The notes beneath the pieces were generated by a model. That model was given only the letters and a program-made list of their open reading frames with translations. It was not told the DNA's origin and did not search any database. A DNA stretch of 64,000 nt from Nannocystis pusilla (lineage in GTDB: Bacteria; Myxococcota_A; Polyangia; Nannocystales; Nannocystaceae). Position 1 is the first letter of the stretch; each line of letters starts with the position of its first letter. The position numbers and the translations under genes were made by a program. Below, piece after piece: positions 18,677-26,780 of this stretch. The stretch spans positions 248,001-312,000 of the forward strand of contig NZ_JAIRAU010000028.1 of the NCBI RefSeq assembly GCF_020073745.1, written 5' to 3'.

Positions 18677-19210
18677 TCAGAGCGCCTTGTTCGTACGGAC
18701 CCCGTGAAGGAAGCGGGCATAGCCCAGCTCGGCCGCGTTCTTGACCAGCTCGACGTTGGCCCACGCGACGATGTCCCCGAACGGTCGGTCCTGGAACGGC
18801 CAGCGGGTCCGCTGCGAGGACCGCAGGTCGTCGTCCGTCAGCGACTCGAGCGCCGCCCGCCACTGGCGCTGGAGCCCACCGAGCCACTCGCGGACCGCCT
18901 CGGCGGAGCCGGGCCACACCACGTCTTCGCGGTCGAGCTTCGCCGGGCCGAACGAGTGATCGAGCGCCATCGACCACCAGAACCCGAAGTGCCAGGTCAC
19001 CCACGCGATGCTCGGCGGACCGATCTCGTAGCCTTCGTGTTCCGGCCAGTCCGCGCGCCAGGTCCCGTCCGCCGTTCGATGCACGTGCAAGCCCACCTGC
19101 GCGGGTCGCCACAAGCACTCCTCCGTGGTCAGACCGTCGAGGTGGTAGCTGGCGAGCTGCCATCCCGTCTCGAGCTGCCGGAGCAAGTATCCGAGGGCTT
19201 CGTCGGCCAT
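18677..19210 (-). CDS. DinB-superfamily protein
   Basis: 177 residues of four-helix-bundle type. N-terminal LRQLETGWQLASYHLDGLTTEECLWRP and central WVTWHFGFWWSMALDH, with the conserved His of DinB-like proteins, are followed by a C-terminal HGVR segment. DinB-fold enzymes bind a metal and transfer thiols, but the substrate cannot be read from sequence. ATG at 19210 is preferred over a TTG at 19216. The gene stands alone, convergent with batE across a 180-bp spacer that holds degenerate repeats of GTCGTCCATCTCGAC. Confidence 0.8.
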   Translation of the reverse strand: MADEALGYLLRQLETGWQLASYHLDGLTTEECLWRPAQVGLHVHRTADGTWRADWPEHEGYEIGPPSIAWVTWHFGFWWSMALDHSFGPAKLDREDVVWPGSAEAVREWLGGLQRQWRAALESLTDDDLRSSQRTRWPFQDRPFGDIVAWANVELVKNAAELGYARFLHGVRTNKAL

Positions 19211-20081
19211 GCGCAAGTCTTGTGGCGCGCTCGGGGAATCTCAAGCGAGAAGTCCGATCTCGAACTCGAGACGGATCGACCAGCGCCAGGGCATCCATCG
19301 ACCGACCGCCGGCGGGGCAGATCGGCCCGACGTCCCTCGTGGCGTCGCCACCGCAAGGATGAGTTGGGCCTCTCACCAGGCTCCAGGACGATCGCAAGCG
19401 AGGCCCAGCACTCGTCAGCCACGGCCGTGCCGCGCCGCGCTCATCCCGCGGACTGGCCCGCCCTCGCCGATCGACCGCCTGCTTACAGAAAGCACGCGGC
19501 CCGGCCAGGGAAGCCGACGAATGAGCACGAGGACCTCGTCGGGGTCGCCCGGCGGCCGGTACCGTCGTGAGACCGGGTCGCGCACCTGAGGTCAGGCGCA
19601 GACCAGGGCGAGCTCGAGGCCACCGGGCGGTCGAAGTCGGCGCAGGCCGGTCTTGTTGTGCGAGCCCGCGAGCGGCCGCGCCGTCATGGACGAATTCACG
19701 CTGCATGAATTGCCGAGGGCACCCGGCTGCAATCTGGCCAGCTTCGTCCTGGTCCGCGCGCGACCGGCCTCGGCGACCGCCGACGCTGCGCACCGCTTGT
19801 TCCGGACGTGCGCCCTGCCACGAGTGACGACAACCGCCGGCTTCCGCCCGCGCGGTCCGTGCATGCACGCGTTCGGCCGCGACAACAGCCGCAACAACTT
19901 CCTTCTTTATGAGGCGGAGGGAGCGCCATGCCGGCCACACGTCCGGCGCGCTCACGCCGCCCGAGGACAGGCCTTCGCGCGGTTCAGGAGCACCGCGCCG
20001 CACCCGGCCCCGGGACAAAACAGTCGACACTTGCAGAACACCGGGGCTGTCGCGCGCCGGCCATGTTACTGTGATGGTGTC
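19211..20081. other. Long interval without a supported gene
   Basis: About 870 bp. Frames here have mixed codon use and no recognisable protein. It is less strongly biased to G and C at third positions than neighbouring genes and has a short AT-rich patch near 19900 (CTTCCTTCTTTATGAGG). No tRNA-like clover leaf or strong terminator was seen. The right part presumably contains the promoter of the small gene at 20082. Confidence 0.5.
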
Positions 20082-20390
20082 GTGCTCGCGGTTCTCGCCA
20101 CCAAGATTCGCAGCAACGGTGAAGGGTCGGTCGCAACCGCCATCAAGAAGCCGTACGAGGGCTTTCTGATCAGCGAACCGATGGTCGGGCGAGGCATGGT
20201 GATCTTCCGTGACCCCAATGGCCGTCGCATGGTCACAACGGCTGTCCGCCGGATCTTGACCACTGCCGAGACCGAGGGCCGCGAGGACGAACACGAACGC
20301 CGGCTGATGTACGTCGAGACCGAAAACTCCGTATATCGCCTGGCTTTCCTCGACGCCGCCAGCCGCTCCGTGACCGCCGCCAGCGGCTGA
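20082..20390 (+). CDS. Small conserved-looking protein
   Basis: 102 residues from GTG 20082. It begins MLAVLATKIRSNGEGSVATAIKKPYEG, continues with GRGMVIFRDPNGRRMVTTAVRRIL, and ends with YVETENSVYRLAF. The ordered sequence and good codon use make it a likely real gene, with Gly/Arg-rich loops and a final strand pattern. The start is uncertain because the frame is open further upstream. I do not recognise a function. It is isolated from neighbours on both sides. Confidence 0.6.
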   Translation: MLAVLATKIRSNGEGSVATAIKKPYEGFLISEPMVGRGMVIFRDPNGRRMVTTAVRRILTTAETEGREDEHERRLMYVETENSVYRLAFLDAASRSVTAASG

Positions 20391-21233
20391 GCGAGCGGTC
20401 GTCGAGTTCGCCGAGCAGCCCGACAATGGGCGGCTCGTGAGTTGCACGCTCGTACGAGTCGAATCGGCCAGGCTCATGAGCGCCTCGCGATCTCATGCCG
20501 GCACGGGTTGTAGAGCGCCTCCGTCACGCGAACCTCGCTAGCGGCGAGGTCGCGGAGCGCGAGGCGTCGTCCGACTGCCATTGGCCGCTGCTCCCATGGA
20601 CCCCCGGTGCAGGGCCTATGTGCCGCGACGAGCCCGCCCGCTCGCCCTCGTACGCGCAGACGCTCTCGACCAGGCGCACCCGGTCGGCCGTGCCGCTCGG
20701 CCGCGGCGAACCTCCGCTCGCTCCGACCCCGCTGGTGGACCCGCCAAGTGCCTCCGGCCCGCGGCCCAACGTCACCCCTCCGAGGATTGCCGGCACACCG
20801 ATCGTTCGCATCATCGCTCGTCAGAGTACCCACCCCGGATCCCCGCGCAACGCACAACGGTGGTTGGCGCTCACGAACTCTCGTTGGGTGCCCCCCACCG
20901 GGCCTGCTTCGCGAAATCACATGCCCATATATACATGTCTTTAAACACATGCTCCTTCGAGCATGCACAATCACACTCGCCGCGCAAGACACGACGAGGC
21001 TTGGTGCTCACCAACTCGGCTTGTGGCTCCGACTCACGCCGCCACACCTTACGAAACGCTGGCTCGCGCCTTGCCGGCCGCTACACCTCTGCCTGCGTAT
21101 GCTCGACCCAACCGCAGCTCTCCGGCGAGATGTCCCCTCGCCTCGCGGTTCGCCACCCGCCTGCCCCGACCAAACCACGGAGCGATGGTTCGCCCGCGGT
21201 TCGCCCCTTCACGCGCGCCCCTCGACGTGCCTC
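20391..21233. other. Long interval without a supported gene
   Basis: About 840 bp between the small gene and the end of selD. The only frame with some merit is 20524-20814 on the minus strand (96 residues, Gly/Ser-rich, no known motif), which I do not call. The interval is less GC-rich than its surroundings and contains a four-unit CATG array at 20917-20968. No tRNA for selenocysteine was found here although selD is next to it. Confidence 0.5.
20917..20968. repeat. 14-bp CATG repeat array, four units
   Basis: Units at 20920, 20934, 20948 and 20962, all CATG. Loops here are AT-rich (ATAT, TTAA) compared with other arrays. This array is not next to a supported gene end; it lies some 265 bp beyond the 3' end of selD. 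Confidence 0.85.
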
Positions 21234-22340
21234 CTACGTCGCGAACGCGAGCACCACCGCACCGGCCGGCATTTCATCCGTCGGCGCCAGCAGCCGCCCG
21301 ATCTCCCAGCCCTGTTGCCCGGCCTCCCGCAGCGCCGCGACCAGCGCCGCGGCGCGCTCCTCCGCGACCGTGAGCAGCAGCCCGCCGCTGGTCTGCGCGT
21401 CCGCGGCGAGGATCGTGCGCAGCGGCTCCTCGTCCCCGCGTACGAGCAGGTTCGGCCGCACGAACGCGAGGTTGGCCTTCGAGCCGCCCGGCACGCGTCC
21501 GGCTGCCGCGTGCTCCAGCGCCCCGGGCAACGCCGGCAGGGCTCGCATGTCGAGCCGGGCTGCCACCTGCGAGCCGCGGAGGATGTTGCGCAGGTGACCC
21601 AGCAGCCCGAAGCCGGTCACGTCGGTGCAGGCCGTCACCCCGAAGCCGCGCGCAATCGCCAGCGCTGGCCCGTTCAACGTCGTCATGCTGCCGACTGCCG
21701 CGGCGATCTCGGCCGGCGCCGCGTGCCCCTGCTTGATCGCCTGGGCGATGAAGCCGGTCCCGAGCGCCTTGGTCAGCACCAGCACCTGGCCTGGAAGTCC
21801 TGTCCTGTTCGACAGGATCTCCGAGACAGTCACTTCTCCGGTCACGCTGAGCCCGTACTTGAGCTCCGCGTCGCGCACCGTGTGGCCGCCGACCACCGCC
21901 ACTCCGGCGCGCGCGCAGGCTCTGGCGCCCCCGCGCAAGATGGCCTGCAGCACCGTCAGCGGCAGCTTGTCGTCGGGGAAGCCGACCACGTTGAGCGCGA
22001 ACAGCGGGCGCCCGCCCATGGCGTAGACGTCGGACAGCGCGTTGCAAGCGGCGATCTCGCCGAAGGTCTCGGGGTCGTCGACGAGCGGGGCGATGATGTC
22101 GACGGTCAGCACGGTCGCCCGCGAGGGGTCGTCGCCGACGCGCACGACGGCCGCGTCGTCGGCGAATTCCGTGCCGACGATGACCCGTTCGTCGCCCCGA
22201 TCTCCGGGCGGGGGCATGCCCTCCAGGACCTGAACCAGGTCGCCGAGCCGCAGCTTGGCGGCTCAACCGCCGCCGCGGGCGAACTCGGTCAAGCGGAGCG
22301 GCCTCGGATCTTCGCGCGTGTCGCCGGACTGACTGGACAT
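21234..22340 (-). CDS. selD: Selenophosphate synthetase, itself a predicted selenoprotein
   Basis: Makes selenophosphate from selenide and ATP for selenocysteine synthesis. From ATG 22340 the frame reads 25 codons (ending LRLTEFARGGG), then UGA at 22265-22263, then AAKLRLGDLVQVL and the rest of a normal SelD. Residue 26 (Sec) and Lys29 match the Cys17/Lys20 active-site pair of E. coli SelD. Also visible are EFADDAAV, VVGGHTVRDAELKYGLSVTGEV and CTDVTGFGLLGH. Total is 368 residues. A plain ORF call would begin at ATG 22217 and lose the catalytic residue. A hairpin follows the UGA. selB starts divergently 45 bp away. A four-unit repeat lies inside at 21785-21830. Confidence 0.93.
21785..21830. 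repeat. 14-bp repeat, four units inside selD
   Basis: Units at 21785 (CCTG), 21799 (CCTG), 21813 (CAGG) and 21827 (CAGT), all in exact register. They cover codons between the glycine-rich SVTGEV strand and the GLPGQVLVL strand of SelD. Here no unit keeps CATG, but the CTGTCC-N4-GACAG pairing of the middle units is preserved. Confidence 0.75.
22227..22241 (-). promoter_or_regulatory. Bacterial SECIS-like hairpin after the selD UGA
   Basis: On the minus strand GACCUG pairs with CAGGUC around a GUU loop. The loop's first base is G and lies 27 nt after the UGA, within the spacing and loop rules described for bacterial SECIS elements. A second perfect 7-bp stem (GAGCCGC with GCGGCUC, loop CAAGCU, 22245-22264) begins within the UGA itself. 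Together they support recoding by SelB. Confidence 0.75.
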
Positions 22341-22385
22341 GGCGCGGGAGTGTATCGCAGACCCCGGGCCGCTACACTGCGGCGC

Positions 22386-24377
22386 ATGGCCAAGCCCGTG
22401 CGCGACCTGGTCCTCGGGACCGCCGGCCACATCGATCACGGCAAGACCGCCCTCGTCCGTGCCCTCACCGGCGTCGACACCGACCGCTTGCCCGAGGAGA
22501 AGCGCCGCGGGATCACCATCGACCTCGGCTTCGCCGCCTGGCAGGTCGGGCCCGGGCTGCAGGCCAGCATCGTCGACGTCCCGGGTCACGAGGCGTTCGT
22601 CCGCACCATGGTCGCCGGCGCCGGAGGCGTCGACGCCGTGCTGCTGGTGGTCTCCGCCGAGGAGGGCGTGATGCCGCAGACGCGCGAGCACCTGCTCGTC
22701 TGTCGCCTCCTGGGCATCACCCACGCCGTCGTCGCGCTCACCAAGATCGATCGCCTGCACGGCGACGCCGAGGCGATCGCCCTCGCCGAGGCCGACGTGC
22801 GCGCGGCCCTCGCCGACCTCGCCCCGGCCCTCGGCGGCGCCGCGATCGTGCCTTGCTCGGCCCACAGCGGCGCCGGCCTGTCCGAGCTCACCGCCGCCGT
22901 CCGCCGCGTCGTCGCGCAGCTGCCGGCCCGGCCGCTGCGCGACCGCCCGATCGTCCCCGTCGACCGCTGCTTCGTCCTCAAGGGCCACGGCACCGTCGTC
23001 ACCGGCACCTTGCTCGCGGGGCAGCTCGAGATCGCCGCCGACCCGCACTTCACCCTCGTCCCCACCGGCCCCGACCGCCCGGTCCGCGAGCTCCGGGCCC
23101 GCGCCCTCCACGTCCGCGGCGCCGCGGCCCCTCGTATCCCCGCCGGCGCGCGCGCGGCCGTCAACCTCGGCGGCGTGGCCGTCGGCGAGCTCGCCCGCGG
23201 CGACGTGCTCACCCGCGGCCACCGCGTCGTCGCCGGCGACGCCGTCCATGCCTTGCTCGAGCACCTGCCCCACGACCCCCGGACCTGGCGCAGCGGCACC
23301 AGCGTCCAGGTCTGCGCCGGCACCGCCCACACCACCGGGCGCCTCGACCCGCTCGGTCCGCTGGTCGGCGACGAGGATGCCCCCAAGACCATGTCTCTCG
23401 CGCCAGGTACTTCGGCGCTGGTGCGGATCCGCCTCGACACACCGTTGCCGACCTGGCACGGCCAGCGGATCGTCCTCCGCAGCCACGGCGGTGACCTCGC
23501 CCACGGCCACACCTGCGGCGGAGGCGTCGTGGTCGATCCGCGGCCGCGCCCCGGCCGGGGCCAGCGCAGCCGCTGGCTTCGGGTCGCCCGCGCCCTCGCC
23601 GGCGCCGATCTGCGGGTCCGCCTGGCCGCCCTGCTCGCCGACGCCGGTGCGCTCGCCATCTCGCGCGCCGAGCTCGAGCTGCGCTCCGGCGCGCCCGACC
23701 TCGACGCTGTCCTTTCAGACATGGTCCAAAGCTCAGATGCGGTGCGCCTCGGCGACAGCCGCCACGTCGCCGCCGCCGTCCTGCCCGAGCTGGCCGCCGC
23801 CGCCGTGGCCGTCGCCGACCGCTTCCACGCCGCCCACCCCGACCGGCCGGGTTTGTCGCGCGCCGCCCTCCTCGGCGGTCTGCCCGGCCGGGTCGCCCCC
23901 GACGTCGCCGCCGCCGCCCTCGACCACGCCCTCCGGCGCGGGCTGCTCGAGCTGCGAGGCGACGTGCTGGTCCGCGGCGGCACCGAGCCCACGCCGGGCC
24001 TGTCGCCCGTCGGGCACAAGGTGCTCGATCTCTATGTCCGCGCCGGCGTCGCCCCGCCCACTCTTAAGGAGGTACAGGCGGCCGCCAACCTCACCGAGCG
24101 GCAGGCGCTGGACGCCCTGACCGCGCTGCAGAAAGCCGGCGCTCTGGTGCGGGTGTCCGCCGACCTGTCCCTCGCCCGCGAGCACCACGCCGCGCTGGTC
24201 GACAAGGTCCGGTCGCATCTCGGCGCGAGCCCGCAGATCGATGTTCAGGCCCTCAAGGGCCTCACCGGTCTGTCGCGTAAGTTCGTGGTTCCCTTCCTCG
24301 AGCACCTCGATCGGCTCGGCCTCACCCGCCGGCAAGGCGAGGTGCGTGTCGCGGGGCCCAAGCTCCATGCCGGGTGA
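22386..24377 (+). CDS. selB: Selenocysteine-specific elongation factor SelB
   Basis: GTPase that brings selenocysteyl-tRNA to UGA codons marked by a SECIS hairpin. 663 residues. P-loop GHIDHGKT (13-20), DVPGHE, and TKID give the EF-Tu-like GTPase. Two beta-barrel domains follow (VDRCFVLKGHGTVVTGTL is characteristic). The C-terminal half contains the winged-helix repeats that bind SECIS RNA (LSRAALLGGLPGRV; PTLKEVQAAANLTERQALDALTAL; LTGLSRKFVVPFLEHLDRLGLTRRQG). The frame is open far upstream, but ATG 22386 gives the family N-terminus. Divergent from selD. Contains a three-unit repeat at 23706. Confidence 0.95.
   Translation: MAKPVRDLVLGTAGHIDHGKTALVRALTGVDTDRLPEEKRRGITIDLGFAAWQVGPGLQASIVDVPGHEAFVRTMVAGAGGVDAVLLVVSAEEGVMPQTREHLLVCRLLGITHAVVALTKIDRLHGDAEAIALAEADVRAALADLAPALGGAAIVPCSAHSGAGLSELTAAVRRVVAQLPARPLRDRPIVPVDRCFVLKGHGTVVTGTLLAGQLEIAADPHFTLVPTGPDRPVRELRARALHVRGAAAPRIPAGARAAVNLGGVAVGELARGDVLTRGHRVVAGDAVHALLEHLPHDPRTWRSGTSVQVCAGTAHTTGRLDPLGPLVGDEDAPKTMSLAPGTSALVRIRLDTPLPTWHGQRIVLRSHGGDLAHGHTCGGGVVVDPRPRPGRGQRSRWLRVARALAGADLRVRLAALLADAGALAISRAELELRSGAPDLDAVLSDMVQSSDAVRLGDSRHVAAAVLPELAAAAVAVADRFHAAHPDRPGLSRAALLGGLPGRVAPDVAAAALDHALRRGLLELRGDVLVRGGTEPTPGLSPVGHKVLDLYVRAGVAPPTLKEVQAAANLTERQALDALTALQKAGALVRVSADLSLAREHHAALVDKVRSHLGASPQIDVQALKGLTGLSRKFVVPFLEHLDRLGLTRRQGEVRVAGPKLHAG
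23706..23738. repeat. 14-bp repeat, three units inside selB
   Basis: Units at 23706 (GCTG), 23720 (CATG) and 23734 (CAGA). They encode part of VLSDMVQSSDAV in a linker before a winged-helix repeat. Confidence 0.65.
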
Positions 24378-24879
24378 CCGCCTGAACTCGCCGGCCTCAC
24401 CCGGCTCTCGGAGTCGACCGGCTCACCTGCCAGCGAGCCCGCCTCGTCGGGCAGCGACGTCCCTGGCGGATGACCGGTCCGCTCGCGCGTCGGCCCTCAT
24501 GGCAAAACCGGCCGACCACCCGCGCGTCGGCCCTCAGCAAGACCGGCCGACCACCCGCTCGCACCCGCTCGCTCATCCTCGCTGGATCGGCGCATCGCTG
24601 CACCCGGGAGCCAGCCCGGGCGGCGCTCGATCGCGCCGGTTCGGTCTCTTCATACATGTCTCTTGCGCAAGGTGTCGCCCTGTTCGAGCGCGTGACGACC
24701 CTCGCGCATCGCGCACGAGGCCGCGCTGTACAAGGCGGCGGCGAGCCGATAACTTTACGCGCCATGCATGCTGTCACCTCGGCGTCGCCGGCGGGTTCGC
24801 CTGCCGTCTTGCCGACAGGTCGCGGCGCGCGGTCAACCTCAGCTCCGATGTCCCGGCCATAGCGGGACAGGAGGATCAC
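24378..24879. other. Interval between selB and the Cys-rich lipoprotein
   Basis: About 500 bp without a supported gene. It holds two tandem copies of a 35-37 bp element (24484-24520 and 24521-24555) beginning CGCGCGTCGGCCCTCA and ending ACCGGCCGACCACC. A single CATG repeat unit lies near 24655. The promoter of the lipoprotein is expected in the right half, with an AT-rich spot near 24750 (GATAACTTTACG). No selenocysteine tRNA could be folded here. Confidence 0.5.
24484..24555. repeat. Tandem 35-37 bp repeat, two copies
   Basis: Copy one (37 bp) and copy two (35 bp) differ mainly at TCATGGCAAAA versus TCAGCAAG. The inner CCGGCCG is itself palindromic. Non-coding. Confidence 0.75.
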
Positions 24880-25548
24880 GTGGGTCGCCTCAAACTATTC
24901 TCGCTGCTCTTCGGCGTCGGCTTGCTGTCTGCGCTCGCCCCTCTGCTCACCGCAGGCTGCATCCAGTGCGACGAATTCCTCGAGTGCACCACCAAGCCGG
25001 GCCTCCGCTACTCAGCCTGCGGGGCCAAGCAGCACGAGTTCAACGACGGCGCCTCGTTCGACGACGAGGACACCGCCTGGGATTATTGCTTCTGCAACGC
25101 CAACCGCCTCCCGTGTGAGAACGGCACCAGCTTGCGGATGTGCAATTACATGACCTACGACGGCAGCATCGTCGCGCTGTACAACGACAGCACCGTGGCC
25201 GAGCTGACCTCCTCGGTCGCCGCCTGCCTCGAATACGACGGCTGCGCCGTCGAGACCGCGCGCTGCAACTTCGGCGGCTGGTACCTCAATTGCGCCCGCG
25301 GCGATGAACGTGCCTACGTCAGCGGCGCCGGCTCGATCTTCAAGGACGAGAAGAACGCCGTCGACACCTGCGTCGAGCGCGGCCAGGGCGGCTTCAGCTG
25401 CCAGCCCATCATCAACGACTGCGAGGATCTCGACTCGTGCGCCCTCAGCAAGGCCTGCGCCGAGTTCTGCTCCGCGCCCGACTGCCGCAACAACAAGAAA
25501 GCCGCGGATTGCATCGCCGATCCCGCGTGCCGGTGGGCCCCGCAATGA
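24880..25548 (+). CDS. Cysteine-rich lipoprotein
   Basis: 222 residues from GTG 24880, preceded by an excellent AGGAGG site. The signal sequence (LFSLLFGVGLLSALAPLLTAGC) ends in a lipobox. The mature protein has about 20 Cys in patterns such as CIQCDEFLEC, YCFCNANRLPC, CAEFCSAPDC and ends CIADPACRW, pointing to a disulfide-stabilised surface or periplasmic protein. No known family. The stop overlaps the next ATG (ATGA), so the two genes form an operon. Its place between selB and selA may be chance, since it has no in-frame UGA. Confidence 0.8.
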   Translation: MGRLKLFSLLFGVGLLSALAPLLTAGCIQCDEFLECTTKPGLRYSACGAKQHEFNDGASFDDEDTAWDYCFCNANRLPCENGTSLRMCNYMTYDGSIVALYNDSTVAELTSSVAACLEYDGCAVETARCNFGGWYLNCARGDERAYVSGAGSIFKDEKNAVDTCVERGQGGFSCQPIINDCEDLDSCALSKACAEFCSAPDCRNNKKAADCIADPACRWAPQ

Positions 25549-26669
25549 CCGCGCTCCGCATCTCCCTCGCCGCCGCCCTGTCGGCCGCGCTCGCCCTCCC
25601 GACACCCGCGCTCGCCGCAGCGCCCGCGCCCGCGGCCCCCGCTGTCGCGGCCGTCGACTGGTCGACCACCTTCACGCCCACCGGCGTCAGCGCGCACCTC
25701 GGCGACGACAAGCCCAACGTGATCGTCATCGCCGGCAACGCCGGCTCGCAGCCGGCCGCCGCGGCGTTCCGCGCCGCGCTCACCGCCTCCAGGCGGGCCG
25801 GCGTCGTCATCGACGGCCAGGCGCTGGGCGCCGTCGACAGCCTCGACGATCGCGCCATCGTCGACCGCGCCAAGGTCCTGCCGGTCCAGCAGATCGTCGT
25901 CGTCCGCGTGTTCGAGGGCAGCCCCGGCGCCGCGCCGACCTTCATCGCCATGGCCTACGGCACCGACGGCGGCGTCGCCGTCGCCCTCAGCGGCACCGCC
26001 GGCGTCCCGCTGCCCGAGCCCGAGCCGCCGACCGAGGTCGGCATCCCCGACGCGCCCGAGCCCGCCGACGCCGCCCCCGAGGAGCCCGAGGAGCCCGAGG
26101 AGGTCAAGCAGGCGCGCGAGCAGGCCGAGAAGGAGTACGCCGACAAGCGCCTCGGCGGCACCTGGGGCGCGCTGCGGCGCGGCACCCCGGGCACCCCGAT
26201 CGGTCCGACCGAGTTCTACGCCGCCCTCGGCCGCGACGACCTCGCGCGTCAGGTCGCCCAGCGCCAGAAGACCCGCCTCGGCGTCGGTCTCGGCCTCGGC
26301 ATCGCCGGCGGCGGCCTGCTCGCGGTCGGCGTCACCTTCCTGATCCTCAACGGCACCGCCGCCAAGTACGGCCCCGACTTCGGCCCCGACGACCCGCTCC
26401 GCGCCGGCACCGACCGCGTCCGCTACCCGCTGTCGATGCCCGTCTCCGGCGCCCTGCTCGGCGTCGGCGCGGCCATGCTCATCGGCATGGGCGTGTTCCT
26501 CGGCGTCTACAAGGCTCACCCCGTCGGCCGCCGCGAGGCCCCCGGCCTCATCGACAGCCACAACCGCGAGCTGCGCAAGAAGCTCGGCCTGCCCCCCGAG
26601 CAAGCCAGCGTGCGCCTGTCCCCCAGCCTCGGCGCCAGCAACGGCCTCGTCCTCACCGGCCGCTTCTGA
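25545..26669 (+). CDS. Exported membrane-anchored protein of unknown function
   Basis: 374 residues. A signal peptide (LAAALSAALALPTPALA) is followed by an extracytoplasmic domain of about 130 residues (PNVIVIAGNAGSQPAAAAF, QIVVVRVFEGSPG). A Pro/Glu linker (PEEPEEPEEVKQAREQ) leads to two transmembrane helices (about 245-268 and 295-318), and the protein ends with a basic tail. Translationally coupled to the Cys-rich lipoprotein by a 4-bp overlap. No family recognised. The stop is followed at once by the longest CATG array in the window. Confidence 0.75.
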   Translation: MTALRISLAAALSAALALPTPALAAAPAPAAPAVAAVDWSTTFTPTGVSAHLGDDKPNVIVIAGNAGSQPAAAAFRAALTASRRAGVVIDGQALGAVDSLDDRAIVDRAKVLPVQQIVVVRVFEGSPGAAPTFIAMAYGTDGGVAVALSGTAGVPLPEPEPPTEVGIPDAPEPADAAPEEPEEPEEVKQAREQAEKEYADKRLGGTWGALRRGTPGTPIGPTEFYAALGRDDLARQVAQRQKTRLGVGLGLGIAGGGLLAVGVTFLILNGTAAKYGPDFGPDDPLRAGTDRVRYPLSMPVSGALLGVGAAMLIGMGVFLGVYKAHPVGRREAPGLIDSHNRELRKKLGLPPEQASVRLSPSLGASNGLVLTGRF

Positions 26670-26675
26670 GCCCCA

Positions 26676-26780
26676 AATGCCTGAAAGGACATGCTCTGCC
26701 GAGCATGTCCTTTCAAGCATGTACATCTCTACATACTCCCGAGAACATGCTCTCTCGAGCATGTCCAATTAAACATCCCG
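26676..26780. repeat. 14-bp CATG repeat array, eight units
   Basis: Units at 26676 (AATG), 26690, 26704, 26718, 26732 (CATA), 26746, 26760 and 26774 (CATC). The longest array. It fills the interval between two convergent genes, and its last unit supplies the end of selA, whose TAA stop is at 26769-26771. Loops include TGCC, TCTC and AATT. Confidence 0.92.

Noticed and set aside
15174..20477. 1767-residue minus-strand open frame
   Set aside because: It is an antisense shadow of batC-batE and their flanks. It has no conserved domain and the plus-strand genes explain the composition.
20524..20814. Minus-strand frame of 96 residues
   Set aside because: Gly/Ser-rich, no motif, no ribosome-binding site, and mixed codon use; not enough to call a gene.
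19211..21233. Insertion sequence or prophage remnant in the gene-poor stretch
   Set aside because: No transposase fragment, terminal inverted repeats or target duplications could be found by eye.
21234..22217. SelD starting at ATG 22217
   Set aside because: It would lack the catalytic Sec/Cys and Lys. Reading through the UGA restores the conserved N-terminus and a start codon 45 bp from selB.
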